Made by a program: the position numbers and the translations under genes. Positions 36,012 to 45,271 of a stretch of DNA of 64,000 nt are shown in pieces. The DNA is from Pseudomonas tritici. GTDB lineage: Bacteria > Pseudomonadota > Gammaproteobacteria > Pseudomonadales > Pseudomonadaceae. The stretch lies in assembly GCF_014268275.3 (NCBI RefSeq), contig NZ_CP077084.1, positions 3,286,001 through 3,350,000 of the forward strand, read 5' to 3'. Under the pieces are notes generated by a model that saw only the letters and a program-made list of their open reading frames with translations, did not search any database and had not been told where the DNA came from. Position 1 is the stretch's first letter; every line of letters begins with the position of its first letter.

Positions 36012-37040
36012 TTAGTGGCGGCGCAAGGTCTGGCTCGGTGTTTCGCCGTAGCGTAGCTTGTAGTCGTTGCTGAACCGGCCCATATGCGTGAAGCCCCAGC
36101 GCAGCGCGACGCCCCCGATGTTGGTGACTTCCCCACTGGTCAGCTCGGTATGCACCTGTGCCATGCGCAGGTCGCGCAGATAGTGCATTGGACTGACGCC
36201 CAGGAAGTCCTTGAAGCCTGTATAGAGACTGCGCAGGCTGACGCCGGCGGCCAACGCGAGCTGTTCGGCAGTGATCGGCTCGTGTGCATGTGACTGGAGG
36301 TAATCCTGAGCTCGGCGTACATGCCGGGGCAGGATGGTGCTGCGCCGTGCCGGCACGGTTTGGCTGTAGTTGTGCTGATGGGTCATCAACAGCGTTGAGG
36401 CGGTCAGTTGCTCGATTTGGGTCATGATCAGCTTGTGCTGCGCCAGATGGGGGTAATGGGTCGCGCAGTCCAGGAGGTAGGAGAGCAGGCATCGCCAAGG
36501 GGCGCACTCTTGCCATTGAAAACCCAGCTCAAAGCGTAGCGGCTGTTCCAGGGGATGGCCTAAATGGCCAACCAGCGTGCGCTCAACCAGTGAGCGCGAG
36601 ATGCGCAAAATGATCTGATCGCTATCGCCATTCCAGTGCATTTTTGCACTGTCGCCAGGGCTCAGGACCGAGGCCAGCTTAAACGACGATTCAATTCGCT
36701 GACTGCCGCTTTCGACGGCGGCGGCACCCTGCAGAGGCATTTGCACCAGGAAGCAGTTCTCCAGGGCGCCGCGCTCGATCTGGACGCTCGCGCCATAGCG
36801 CAGACGACTCAATGAGATGTCGCCCAGGGTCACGTAGTGCATGCGTGCGTCCAGGCGTTCGGCACCATTGGTTTGTTTGATGTGATGGTTGGCGATGACC
36901 TGACCCACCATTGATCTGACCTGGTCCAAATCCGTGGACGCGAACAGCAGCCGCTCCGGCTCGCACAGTGCTCGCTCTACAGAAAAGCTTGCGGTCTTGC
37001 TACGTGTGGGTGGATAGGTCGAGGCTTGAATGTTCAGCAC
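36012..37040 (-). CDS. AraC/XylS-type transcriptional regulator, second copy in the cluster
   Basis: A 342-residue regulator with an N-terminal AraC-binding-like domain (about 20-215) and a C-terminal double helix-turn-helix (about 235-340: AEQLALAAGVSLRSLYTGFKDF and GGVALRWGFTHMGRFSNDYKLRYGETPS). It shares layout and C-terminal signature with the 28868 regulator, so the two are diverged relatives. It is divergent from the iorA operon across 430 bases that contain two perfect palindromes. It probably controls the lower catabolic operon and the VOC gene. Confidence 0.9.
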   Translation of the reverse strand: MLNIQASTYPPTRSKTASFSVERALCEPERLLFASTDLDQVRSMVGQVIANHHIKQTNGAERLDARMHYVTLGDISLSRLRYGASVQIERGALENCFLVQMPLQGAAAVESGSQRIESSFKLASVLSPGDSAKMHWNGDSDQIILRISRSLVERTLVGHLGHPLEQPLRFELGFQWQECAPWRCLLSYLLDCATHYPHLAQHKLIMTQIEQLTASTLLMTHQHNYSQTVPARRSTILPRHVRRAQDYLQSHAHEPITAEQLALAAGVSLRSLYTGFKDFLGVSPMHYLRDLRMAQVHTELTSGEVTNIGGVALRWGFTHMGRFSNDYKLRYGETPSQTLRRH

Positions 37041-37089
37041 GGTTTATACCCCTCGCGGAGTTTGGCTGCTTTGCAGCCTGATTATTTTT

Positions 37090-37105
37090 ATATGAATATT
37101 CATAT
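37090..37105. promoter_or_regulatory. Perfect 16-bp palindrome near the AraC-type gene start
   Basis: ATATGAATATTCATAT is fully self-complementary and lies 50 bases upstream of the minus-strand regulator gene. It could be a protein-binding site, although AT-rich palindromes also arise by chance. The 430-base intergenic region contains no gene. Confidence 0.4.
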
Positions 37106-37377
37106 GCTACTTCGTAGGAAATATATTTCTCATGGTTTGCTGGAAAAAGCAATGCATGACCTTCACTGTCGATAGACGGCGTGCGTCCTCAGTCGACGGA
37201 TGACTACGAGCGGTTAACGATCAAGCCTTTTCAGCAGCAACGGGTATTTTTTTGCGCCGCTTTGCACGTTTTTTGCTGCGCCCGTTTTGATGAGCTTCCT
37301 TCTGCTAAAGGCTGCCAGCCAGCCCTCTCTTTATCCTCGTACCGCTATCCATATCCGAATTTGGCCACAAGATGGTT

Positions 37378-37395
37378 TGCATGATTAATCATGCA
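37378..37395. promoter_or_regulatory. Perfect 18-bp palindrome before the iorA operon, candidate MarR operator
   Basis: TGCATGATTAATCATGCA is fully self-complementary, 76 bases upstream of the first gene of the operon, with a TTGACG -35-like hexamer directly next to it. Size and symmetry fit a MarR-family operator, and the operon ends in a MarR gene. Repression relieved by a pathway intermediate is the likely logic. Confidence 0.6.
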
Positions 37396-37470
37396 TTGAC
37401 GCATCGCTTTGTCCGTATGAAGGTAGGGGACATAAGAAAATTTGTTAAACAGATCTGAGAGATAACCGAC

Positions 37471-39657
37471 ATGGCCGAACGATCCTTTGTCCAGGAAGTG
37501 AAGAAGTTACGCGCTGGCGCCGGAGAGGTTTTCAACGGCGAGGGCATCCTGGCGGTAACCAAGGCGTTACTGGAGTCGGGCGTGGCTTATGTTGGGGGAT
37601 ACCAGGGCTCTCCCATCTCGCATTTGATGGACGTGCTTTCTGATGCCCAGGACATTTTGGGCGAGTACGGAATTCGTTTCGAGAACAGTGCCAGCGAGGC
37701 GACAGCGGCGGCGATGCTGGCAGCCTCGGTCAACTATCCATTGCGCGGCGCGATTACATTCAAGGCGACCGTTGGCACTAACGTGGCTTCCGATGCTCTG
37801 GCCAACCTGGCGTCGGGCGGTGTGACCGGGGGGGCGTTGATTATTGTCGGCGAGGACTATGGCGAGGGCTCCTCGATCATGCAGGAGCGTAGCCATGCGT
37901 TTGCCATGAAGTCGCAAATGTGGCTGCTGGATCCTCGTCCCAACCTGCCGTGCATCGTACAAGCGGTCAAGGACGGCTTCGATCTGTCCGAGGCGAGTAA
38001 CACCCCCGTGATGTTGCAGATGCGGATTCGCTCCTGCCACTTGCATGGCCAGTTTTTGACCTCCGATAACCGTCCGCCAGCGTTTACGGTCAAGGATGCG
38101 ATGGAGAGTCCGGCCCGAGACATCGACCGCATTGTATTGCCCCCGGCGAGCTTTCTGCATGAGCGTGAAAAAATTCAGCTGCGCTGGCCAGCGGCTATTC
38201 GGTTTATCAAGGAGCGCCAGCTCAACGAGTTTTTCTCCGAGGGCGATGCCGACGTAGGCATCGCGTTGCAAGGAGGCAACTACAATACGCTGATTCGTGC
38301 GTTGCAAAAGCTTGGTCTGTCGGATGTCTACGGGGTCTCGAAAATTCCTCTCTACGTCATGAACGTGGCCTATCCGCTGGTCGACGAAGAGTACGAACGC
38401 TTCTGCAAAGGCAAGCGCGCGATCCTGATTCTGGAGGAGGGCCAGCCCAATTTCGTAGAGCAAAACGTCTCGGCGATTTTGCGCCAGTTGGGGCTGGACA
38501 TTGCGCTGCATGGCAAGGATATGTTGCCGCTCACAGGGGACTACAACACCGCGACGATCCTTGGCGGGGTGCGGGCTTTTCTGGAGCGCTATGGCATCGT
38601 CGAGCCCAAGGCCCCGGTGGTTGACCCTCTGAGCCTTGGCATCCCGATTGTGATGCTACCGGTTGAGGCATTTGCTGGTCCGTCGCTGGATCAGATCGTC
38701 CACCCTCGACCACCAGGATTGTGCACGGGGTGCCCCGAGCGGCCGATTTTCACGGCGATCAAGTTGGTTGAGCGTGAGCTGGGTAAACATCACATCAGTG
38801 CCGACATTGGCTGCCATCTGTTTTCGATTTTACCGCCGTTCAACCTCGGCAGTACGACGATGGGTTATGGCCTGGGCGCGGCGAGTGCGGCTGCCTTCAA
38901 CGTGGCGCCGGGCAATGCACCCTCCAGCAAGCGCGCCATTTCGCTGATGGGTGACGGTGGCTTTTGGCACAACGGTTTGACCAGCGGGATTGCCAACGGC
39001 GTCTTCAACCGCAGCGATAACCTGACCATCATCATCGACAACAACTACGCCTCGGCTACGGGTGGCCAGGACCTGTTGTCGTCACGGGCGGTCAATGCCT
39101 CGCGCAGTACGGGTCATGAGATCGAACGCGCGGTCAAGGGCGTGGGGGTCGAGTGGGTGCGCACGATCAAACGAACCTATGACCTCAAGGCAATGGTCTC
39201 GACCCTGCGCGAAGCCTTAACCACTCAAGAAACCGGACCCAAGGTCCTGATCGCGCAGAGCGAATGCATGCTCAATTTGCAGCGGCGCGAGAAGAAGGTG
39301 GTGCGCAAAGCCATCGCCGATGGCAAGCGTGTGGTGCGCGAGCGTTTCGGCATCGACCCGGACACCTGTACCGGCGATCACTCGTGCATTCGTTTGTCGG
39401 GCTGCCCCTCGTTGTCGATTCGCGATAACCCGGATCCGCTGCGACTCGATCCGGTGGCAATGGTGATGGACAGCTGCGTGGGGTGTGGGAACTGCGGCGA
39501 GGTCGCCCATGCGGCGGTGCTCTGCCCATCGTTTTACCGCGCCCAAATAGTCAGTAACCCCACACGTTGGGACATCTTCAGCCAACGCCTGCGTTCGGCG
39601 GTGATCGGCTGGTTGCAGAGCGCTGATGCCCGGCGTCGCTCGCGGTATGCGTTCTGA
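37471..39657 (+). CDS. iorA: Indolepyruvate/arylglyoxylate-type ferredoxin oxidoreductase, alpha subunit
   Basis: A 728-residue ThDP- and Fe-S-dependent 2-oxoacid oxidoreductase subunit. The N-terminal pyrimidine-binding region has GGYQGSPISHLMDVL and FENSASEATAAAMLAAS. The C-terminal PP region has LMGDGGFWHNGLTSGIAN (about 489-506) and IIIDNNYASATGGQ (ThDP/Mg motif). The tail at about 630-690 holds CTGDHSC, GCPSL and DSCVGCGNC for iron-sulphur clusters. The family converts an aryl 2-oxoacid plus CoA to an aryl-(acetyl or formyl) CoA thioester, CO2 and reduced acceptor. In this operon the next enzymes act on benzoyl-CoA-type thioesters, so an arylglyoxylate such as isatinate is a better substrate guess than indolepyruvate. 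The RBS is a GAGAGAT near the ATG. Confidence 0.88.
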   Translation: MAERSFVQEVKKLRAGAGEVFNGEGILAVTKALLESGVAYVGGYQGSPISHLMDVLSDAQDILGEYGIRFENSASEATAAAMLAASVNYPLRGAITFKATVGTNVASDALANLASGGVTGGALIIVGEDYGEGSSIMQERSHAFAMKSQMWLLDPRPNLPCIVQAVKDGFDLSEASNTPVMLQMRIRSCHLHGQFLTSDNRPPAFTVKDAMESPARDIDRIVLPPASFLHEREKIQLRWPAAIRFIKERQLNEFFSEGDADVGIALQGGNYNTLIRALQKLGLSDVYGVSKIPLYVMNVAYPLVDEEYERFCKGKRAILILEEGQPNFVEQNVSAILRQLGLDIALHGKDMLPLTGDYNTATILGGVRAFLERYGIVEPKAPVVDPLSLGIPIVMLPVEAFAGPSLDQIVHPRPPGLCTGCPERPIFTAIKLVERELGKHHISADIGCHLFSILPPFNLGSTTMGYGLGAASAAAFNVAPGNAPSSKRAISLMGDGGFWHNGLTSGIANGVFNRSDNLTIIIDNNYASATGGQDLLSSRAVNASRSTGHEIERAVKGVGVEWVRTIKRTYDLKAMVSTLREALTTQETGPKVLIAQSECMLNLQRREKKVVRKAIADGKRVVRERFGIDPDTCTGDHSCIRLSGCPSLSIRDNPDPLRLDPVAMVMDSCVGCGNCGEVAHAAVLCPSFYRAQIVSNPTRWDIFSQRLRSAVIGWLQSADARRRSRYAF

Positions 39658-39668
39658 TGAGGGATGCC

Positions 39669-39770
39669 ATGAACCACGATCAGCCATTGATCAGCACCGT
39701 CGGTGTGCCAGGACATTTGTCTGCACGTTACACCTTTCACGTTTGCCCGGAGTTTTTCCATGTCCAGTGA
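39669..39770 (+). CDS. Possible 33-codon small ORF between iorA and iorB
   Basis: An ATG at 39669, preceded by GAGGG six to ten bases upstream, opens 33 codons that end in TGA at 39768-39770, eleven bases inside the iorB start. It could be a leader that couples translation of iorB to iorA across the 102-base spacer, or a small protein. It has no family resemblance. The evidence is only the start site and the overlap. Confidence 0.3.
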   Translation: MNHDQPLISTVGVPGHLSARYTFHVCPEFFHVQ

Positions 39771-41268
39771 GCCTATCAAAATTGCCATCCTCGCCATGGG
39801 GGGGGAAGGCGGCGGCGTACTCGCCGACTGGATCGTCAACCTGGGTGAAGAAAATGGTTACTTCGCGCAGACGACGTCCGTTCCCGGGGTCGCGCAGCGC
39901 ACCGGGGCCACTATTTATTATGTGGAGCTGTTCCCAGGCGCCGATGTACCGCAAGCACGTGTACCGGTGCTGTCGCAGGCTCCGCTGCCGGGCGATGTCG
40001 ATATCGTGCTGGCCTCGGAATTGATGGAAGGCGGGCGCGCAGTGCAGCGCGGTCTCGTTACCAGCGACCGCACGACCTTCGTGACCTCGACTCACCGGGT
40101 GTATTCGATTGCCGAGAAGTCAGCCATGGGCGATGGCCGGGTCGATAGCGCTGCGCTGTTGCTCCAGGCCCGTCGAGCGGCCAAGACGTTCGTCAGCTTC
40201 GATATGGAGAAGGCGGCCGAGAGCGCCGGCAGCGTGATCAGTGCTGTGTTGTTTGGCGCTCTCAGCGGCACCGGGGTGCTGCCCTTCAACCGGGCGCAAT
40301 TTCAGCAGACCATTGAGCGCGGCGGTGTGGGAGTCAAACCGAGTCTCAAAGCGTTTGAGCTCGGTTATGCCATGACGCGCGAGACGCAGGATCAGGAGCG
40401 AGCACCGAGCGTTTCAGCCAAAGTCAGCCCTGCTATTGCTGCGCAGCCCCAGCACCCAGTGGTTGCCGGCTTGGTTGAGCGTGCACGGCGTTTACCGGTT
40501 GCGGAGCTTGTCACAGAGGGCGTGCGGCGGCTTATCGATTACCAGGATCCGGACTATGCGCGTTTGTACCTGGACCGCCTTGAAGCATTGGCCGCTGCTC
40601 CCGGCGGCCAGGATGTCGAGTTGCTGCGTGAGACCGCTCGTTACCTGGCGCTGTGGATGTCCTATGAGGACACCATTCGGGTGGCAGACCTTAAGACTCG
40701 CAGCAGCCGCTTTGATCGGGTGCGGGGTGAGGTTCGTTCCCGTGATGATCAGGTGCTCGATATCGAAGAGTACATGCACCCGCGCATCGAAGAAATTTGC
40801 GAAACCCTGCCCGCAGGCCTGGGCCGCTGGCTGGCGCAACCGAACTGGGCGCACCGTCTGGTGGCTCGTTTCACCCAGCAAGGGCGAACGATCAAGACCA
40901 GTGCCTTGAGCGGTTTTCTCCTGCTTTACGGCTTGTCGCGCGTGCGTCGCTGGCGCCGTGTGACGCTGCGTTACAGCCAGGAAAACAGCCGTATTGAAAC
41001 CTGGTTGCAGCGTCTGCATACGCTGGCTGCGCTGGACCCTGCGTTGGCGCTGGAAGCGGCTCAGTGCCAGCGCCTGGTCAAGGGGTACAGCGACACCCAC
41101 GCCCGAGGTTTGAAAAATTACGAAACCGTGATGGCGGTGGTGGATAAGCACCTGCGGCTCATGGCGCCAGCGACGCTGCGCGAACTGCGCGACGCGGCGT
41201 TGGCCGATGAGCACGGTCACAAGCTGCGCGAATGCTTGCAGCGCCACGCCTTACCCCTCGAAGGATAG
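39760..41268 (+). CDS. iorB: Indolepyruvate/arylglyoxylate-type oxidoreductase, beta subunit
   Basis: A 502-residue protein from ATG 39760 (CCGGAG six bases before; an upstream non-ATG start is less likely). The first roughly 190 residues are the gamma-type domain of 2-oxoacid oxidoreductases: ILAMGGEGGGVLADWIV, then TTSVPGVAQRTGATIYYVELFPG, a binding site for CoA. The remaining roughly 300 residues form the extra helical domain found in the long proteobacterial IorB proteins. It pairs with the alpha subunit encoded upstream. Its stop is 6 bases before the thioesterase start, so all belong to one operon. Confidence 0.87.
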   Translation: MSSEPIKIAILAMGGEGGGVLADWIVNLGEENGYFAQTTSVPGVAQRTGATIYYVELFPGADVPQARVPVLSQAPLPGDVDIVLASELMEGGRAVQRGLVTSDRTTFVTSTHRVYSIAEKSAMGDGRVDSAALLLQARRAAKTFVSFDMEKAAESAGSVISAVLFGALSGTGVLPFNRAQFQQTIERGGVGVKPSLKAFELGYAMTRETQDQERAPSVSAKVSPAIAAQPQHPVVAGLVERARRLPVAELVTEGVRRLIDYQDPDYARLYLDRLEALAAAPGGQDVELLRETARYLALWMSYEDTIRVADLKTRSSRFDRVRGEVRSRDDQVLDIEEYMHPRIEEICETLPAGLGRWLAQPNWAHRLVARFTQQGRTIKTSALSGFLLLYGLSRVRRWRRVTLRYSQENSRIETWLQRLHTLAALDPALALEAAQCQRLVKGYSDTHARGLKNYETVMAVVDKHLRLMAPATLRELRDAALADEHGHKLRECLQRHALPLEG

Positions 41269-41274
41269 TTGCTT

Positions 41275-41730
41275 ATGAATGCGAGCACATTTACCCGCAA
41301 ACACCGCATCCGTTTCTCAGAGTGCGACCCGGCCGGCATCGTGTTTTACCCGCAGTACTTTGTGATGTTCAACAACTTGCTGGAGACCTGGATCGACGAG
41401 CTCCTGCCTGAGGTGGGATTCGCCGGCTACATCGGCAAGCTGCATTTCGGGTTGCCGACGGTGCGGCTTGAAGCCGACTTTCGGGCCATCAGCCGGATGG
41501 GCGACGACGTTATTCTGAGCCTTGAGGTGGTCAGGCTTGGCGGTAAGTCGTTGACCCTGGCACTGGCGTGTACGGACCTTGAAGGTGAGGTTCGGATGAG
41601 CGTCACACAGGTGCTGGTATCGACCTCGCTGATCAGTCACCAGGCCATTGAATTGCCGAGCGTGCTTCGCCAAGCGTTGAGCGCTTCCCCCTCCCTTGAA
41701 AAAGACAAAAACGAAAGGAGCGCAATGTGA
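41275..41730 (+). CDS. 4-Hydroxybenzoyl-CoA-type (hotdog) thioesterase
   Basis: A 151-residue hotdog-fold protein from ATG 41275 (GAAGGAT seven bases before). The motif [16 protein letters not shown] contains the catalytic Asp (D18) of the 4HBT class. It hydrolyses an aryl-CoA thioester to free acid and CoA in the cytoplasm. Located between an aryl-CoA-forming oxidoreductase and an aryl-CoA hydroxylase, it most likely releases the hydroxylated product for ring cleavage. Its stop overlaps the GTG start of the next gene by three bases. Confidence 0.9.
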   Translation: MNASTFTRKHRIRFSECDPAGIVFYPQYFVMFNNLLETWIDELLPEVGFAGYIGKLHFGLPTVRLEADFRAISRMGDDVILSLEVVRLGGKSLTLALACTDLEGEVRMSVTQVLVSTSLISHQAIELPSVLRQALSASPSLEKDKNERSAM

Positions 41731-44051
41731 AAATTGCCTGCATTGGCGGTGGTCCCGCCGGCTTGTATTTCGGCCTGCTGATGAAACTGCAGAACCCGGC
41801 CAACGAGATTGTTGTGCTGGAGCGCAATCGACCTTACGACACCTTTGGCTGGGGCGTAGTGTTCTCTGATGCAACCCTGGACAACCTGCGCGAAGCCGAT
41901 CCGGTGTCGGCGCAAACCATCGTTGATGAGTTCAGCCGTTGGGACGACATCGACATCCATTTCAAGGGTCGCCAGGTGCGTAGCGCAGGCCACGGATTTA
42001 TCGGAATCGGTCGAAAAAAGCTGCTCAATATCCTGCAGGCGCGCTGCGAAGAAGTGGGGGTGAAGCTGGTTTTCGAAACCACGGTGCTAGACGATCAGGA
42101 GGTCGCTCGTCAGTACAACGCTGATCTGGTGATTGCTTGCGATGGTATCAACAGCCCTGTGCGCACGCGTTATGCCCAGACTTTCCAGCCCGACATCGAC
42201 CAGCGAGATTGCCGTTTTGTCTGGCTGGGTACACACAAAGTGTTTGACGCGTTTACCTTTATCTTCGTGCAGACCGAGCATGGCTGGTTCCAGGCCCACG
42301 CTTACCAGTTCGAAAATGGCTTCTCCACATTCATCATTGAAACCACGGATGCTACCTGGCAGGCATCGGGTATCGAGCAGATGTCTCAGGAGGAGGGCAT
42401 TGCCTACTGTGAAAAACTGTTTGCGCCTTGGCTGAACGGTGAGCCGCTGATCTCTAATGCCTCGCACCTGCGCGGCGCGGCCATCTGGATTCGTTTTCCG
42501 CGAGTGATCTGTAACAAGTGGGTGCAGTGGACGCAGCCTCTGGGTGCCGACGGTGGCGATGTACCGGTGGTGCTGATGGGGGATGCCGCACATTCCGCAC
42601 ACTTCTCTATCGGCTCGGGTACCAAGCTGGCGTTGGAAGATGCCATCGAGTTGTGCAACACCCTCAAAGCCGGCGGCGATCTGCGTGAGCGCTTGGCGCA
42701 TTACGAGCAAGTACGCGGCATTGAAGTGTTGAAGATCCAGAATGCAGCGCGCAACTCCACCGAGTGGTTCGAGAACGTAGAGCGTTACGCCAGCCTGGAA
42801 CCGGAGCAATTCGCCTATTCACTGCTCACCCGCTCGCAGCGTATCTCTCACGAAAACCTGCGTCTGCGCGACGCCCAATGGCTTGAAGGTTACGAGCGTT
42901 GGCTCGCGAAGCGTGCTGCGGTGGCAACGCGTGAAGACGAACGACCACGCCCACCGTTCTTGACCCCTTACACCGTTCGCGGTGTGACGCTGAAAAACCG
43001 CGTCGTGGTGTCTCCGACGTTGCTGTATTCCAGCCAGGATGGGGTTCCTGGTGACTTCCACCTGGTCCATCTCGGCAGTCAGGCCCTGGGTGGTGCAGGC
43101 CTGGTGCTGGCGGAGGCCACGGCCGTGAGTGCCGATGCGCGAATCAGCGCGGGGGACCCCGGCTTGTGGAACGCCGAGCAGGTGTCGGCGTGGAAGCGCA
43201 TCACCGACTTTGCCCACGCTCAAAGCAGCGTGCGCATTGGCGTACAGCTCAATCACGCGGGGCGTCGCGGGTCTACGCAGTTGGGCTGGGAAAAACCCGA
43301 TCACCCGCAGGCTGAAGGTAATTGGCCGCTGCTCAGTGCCAGTGCGCTGCCCTATCTGGCAGGCGTTTCTCAAGTGCCTGCCGAAGCTACGCACGCTGAC
43401 CTGGCGCGCATCTGTGAACAGTTTGCCGAGGCTGCAAGTCGCGCCGCACAAGCAGGTTTTGACTGGCTTGAATTGCAGGCCGGACATGGATTTTTGCTCT
43501 CAAGCTTTCTATCGCCGCTTACCAATCAACGCAGCGACGAATACGGCGGTTCGTTAGCCAATCGCCTGCGTTTCCCTTTGCAAGTATTGGCTGCGGTGCG
43601 TCGAGCCTGGCCTGAGCACTTGCCGATCTCGGTACGGATCTCGGCCACTGATTGGGCGCAGGGTGGCACGAGTGTTGATGAAGCCGTGGAGATCGCCCGA
43701 AGCTTGAGCGCGGGCGGTGCGGACATGATTGACGTTTCTTCGGGCGAGGTGGTGCCGGACCAGCAGCCGGTGTATGGCCGTATGTACCAGACCCCCTTCG
43801 CCGATCGCATCCGCAACGAAGCGGGCGTGCCGACTATCGCGGTGGGTGCGATTACCGAGGCCGATCAGGTCAACGGCATCATTGCCTCGGGTCGTGCCGA
43901 CTTGTGCGCAGTGTCTCGACCGTACCTGGCGGACTCGGCCTGGCTGCTGCGAGAAAGCGCCCGGTTGGGCTGGCATGACGTCGAATGGCCCAAGCCCTTG
44001 CTGTGGGGCAAGGACCAGCTTGAGCGCAGCTTCACCCGGAGCAAGTCCTGA
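41727..44051 (+). CDS. Salicylyl-CoA 5-hydroxylase / 2-aminobenzoyl-CoA monooxygenase-reductase (FAD monooxygenase-OYE fusion)
   Basis: A 774-residue two-domain flavoprotein from GTG 41727 (AAAGGAG site). Residues 1-395 are a group-A FAD monooxygenase: [15 protein letters not shown] at 5-19, [15 protein letters not shown] near 37-51, and [22 protein letters not shown] near 288-309. Residues 410-770 are an old-yellow-enzyme FMN domain: [27 protein letters not shown], and [15 protein letters not shown]. Known members with this fusion are 2-aminobenzoyl-CoA monooxygenase/reductase and salicylyl-CoA 5-hydroxylase, both acting on ortho-substituted benzoyl-CoA. Here 5-hydroxylation of anthraniloyl-CoA or salicyl-CoA is likely, since a gentisate-type dioxygenase follows directly. 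The ortho substituent (amino or hydroxyl) is not decided by sequence alone. Confidence 0.9.
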   Translation: MKIACIGGGPAGLYFGLLMKLQNPANEIVVLERNRPYDTFGWGVVFSDATLDNLREADPVSAQTIVDEFSRWDDIDIHFKGRQVRSAGHGFIGIGRKKLLNILQARCEEVGVKLVFETTVLDDQEVARQYNADLVIACDGINSPVRTRYAQTFQPDIDQRDCRFVWLGTHKVFDAFTFIFVQTEHGWFQAHAYQFENGFSTFIIETTDATWQASGIEQMSQEEGIAYCEKLFAPWLNGEPLISNASHLRGAAIWIRFPRVICNKWVQWTQPLGADGGDVPVVLMGDAAHSAHFSIGSGTKLALEDAIELCNTLKAGGDLRERLAHYEQVRGIEVLKIQNAARNSTEWFENVERYASLEPEQFAYSLLTRSQRISHENLRLRDAQWLEGYERWLAKRAAVATREDERPRPPFLTPYTVRGVTLKNRVVVSPTLLYSSQDGVPGDFHLVHLGSQALGGAGLVLAEATAVSADARISAGDPGLWNAEQVSAWKRITDFAHAQSSVRIGVQLNHAGRRGSTQLGWEKPDHPQAEGNWPLLSASALPYLAGVSQVPAEATHADLARICEQFAEAASRAAQAGFDWLELQAGHGFLLSSFLSPLTNQRSDEYGGSLANRLRFPLQVLAAVRRAWPEHLPISVRISATDWAQGGTSVDEAVEIARSLSAGGADMIDVSSGEVVPDQQPVYGRMYQTPFADRIRNEAGVPTIAVGAITEADQVNGIIASGRADLCAVSRPYLADSAWLLRESARLGWHDVEWPKPLLWGKDQLERSFTRSKS

Positions 44052-44090
44052 GGGCCGAGAGCCCACTGCATCCTTGAGAAGGAGAAGATT

Positions 44091-45221
44091 ATGACAAACT
44101 CGTATGACCAATACCGTGAAGGCATCGAAGGGCGTGCAGACGTGGAAGACACGGCTGAACTGGTAGCTTACTACCGCGAGCTGGACCAATTGCAGACGGG
44201 TGCCCTTTGGACCGTGGCCAACAAGATTGAGCCTTGGGAGCCCAAGTCGAGTTCAGTGCCGGTGATCTGGCGCTATCGCGATCTGCGCGAGCATGTGCTG
44301 CGTTCAATTGCACTCGTGACCCCGGAAAAAGCCGGGCGCCGGGTGATCTACCTAAACAATCCAGGACGCACTGAGGTTTCGGCAGCGGTGGGCTGGCTGT
44401 ACTCGGGCTTGCAAGTCATGAATCCGGGCGAATGCGCCTCGGCGCATGCACATTCGGCCTCGGCCTTGCGCTTCATCATGGAAGGGGAAGGCGCCTACAC
44501 CGTTGTCGATGGCCACAAAATGACCTTGGGCCGAAATGACTTTGTATTGACCCCCAACGGCACGTGGCACGAGCACGGGGTGGAGGCGGGTGGCCAGCCG
44601 TGTATTTGGCAGGACGGCCTGGACATCCCGCTGGTGAATGCCATGGAGGCCGGTTTTTATGCCGTGCATCCAGACTTGCGGCAGGCCGTCGGCTATCCCG
44701 TCGATGACTTGGTGAGCCTGTGGGGGGCTGCGGGTTTGCGCCCCGACAACATCGGCTGGACCAAGCCCTATTCGCCGCTGTTCAAGTACCAGTGGGAGCC
44801 GACCTACGAGGCGCTGCTGCGCTACTCATCTGCCCGCGACGACAACCCTTTCGATGGTGCGTTGATGCACTACACCAACCCTGTGGATGGCGGCCACGTC
44901 CTGGCAACGATCGGCGCCAGTATGCAGTTGCTGCGTCCGGGATTCGTCGGCAAAGCGCATCGTCATACCGGTAGCTTTCTGTATCAGGTCGCCAAGGGCC
45001 AAGGCTACTCGATCATCAACGGTCAGCGCTTTGATTGGCAGGAGCGTGACATTTTTTGTGTGCCGTCCTGGGCCTGGCATGAGCACGTCAACACCAACCC
45101 GAGTGAAGACGCCTGTTTGTTCTGCTTCAGCGATTTGCCGGTGATGGAAAAGCTCGGCCTGTACCGCGAAGAGGCACTGGCGGACTTCGGCGGTCATCAG
45201 CCGGTTTTGCCATCGGCTTAG
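44091..45221 (+). CDS. Gentisate 1,2-dioxygenase-type bicupin ring-cleavage dioxygenase
   Basis: A 376-residue protein with two cupin domains. The first, near 110-175, has the iron ligands HAHSASALRF and a distal WHEHG. The second, near 285-345, has HRHTGSFLYQV and AWHEHVN. The size and motifs fit the gentisate / salicylate / 1-hydroxy-2-naphthoate dioxygenase family, which cleaves the ring between the carboxyl-bearing carbon and its ortho-substituted neighbour. On gentisate the product is maleylpyruvate. On 5-hydroxyanthranilate the amino-bearing carbon would become an amide (maleamylpyruvate). The start follows GAAGGAGAAG. It lies 39 bases after the monooxygenase gene. Confidence 0.9.
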   Translation: MTNSYDQYREGIEGRADVEDTAELVAYYRELDQLQTGALWTVANKIEPWEPKSSSVPVIWRYRDLREHVLRSIALVTPEKAGRRVIYLNNPGRTEVSAAVGWLYSGLQVMNPGECASAHAHSASALRFIMEGEGAYTVVDGHKMTLGRNDFVLTPNGTWHEHGVEAGGQPCIWQDGLDIPLVNAMEAGFYAVHPDLRQAVGYPVDDLVSLWGAAGLRPDNIGWTKPYSPLFKYQWEPTYEALLRYSSARDDNPFDGALMHYTNPVDGGHVLATIGASMQLLRPGFVGKAHRHTGSFLYQVAKGQGYSIINGQRFDWQERDIFCVPSWAWHEHVNTNPSEDACLFCFSDLPVMEKLGLYREEALADFGGHQPVLPSA

Positions 45222-45271
45222 TGCCGGAACGTTGAATCAACCCTGAATTTTTTATCTGGAGATTTTCGATT

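Noticed and set aside
37567-38511. 314-codon minus-strand frame inside iorA
   Set aside because: Shadow of the iorA coding strand, with no start signal or motifs.
37471-41268. IorAB as part of auxin (IAA) production
   Set aside because: The rest of the operon is degradative and works on benzoyl-CoA-type compounds. No aminotransferase or other IAA synthesis gene is near.
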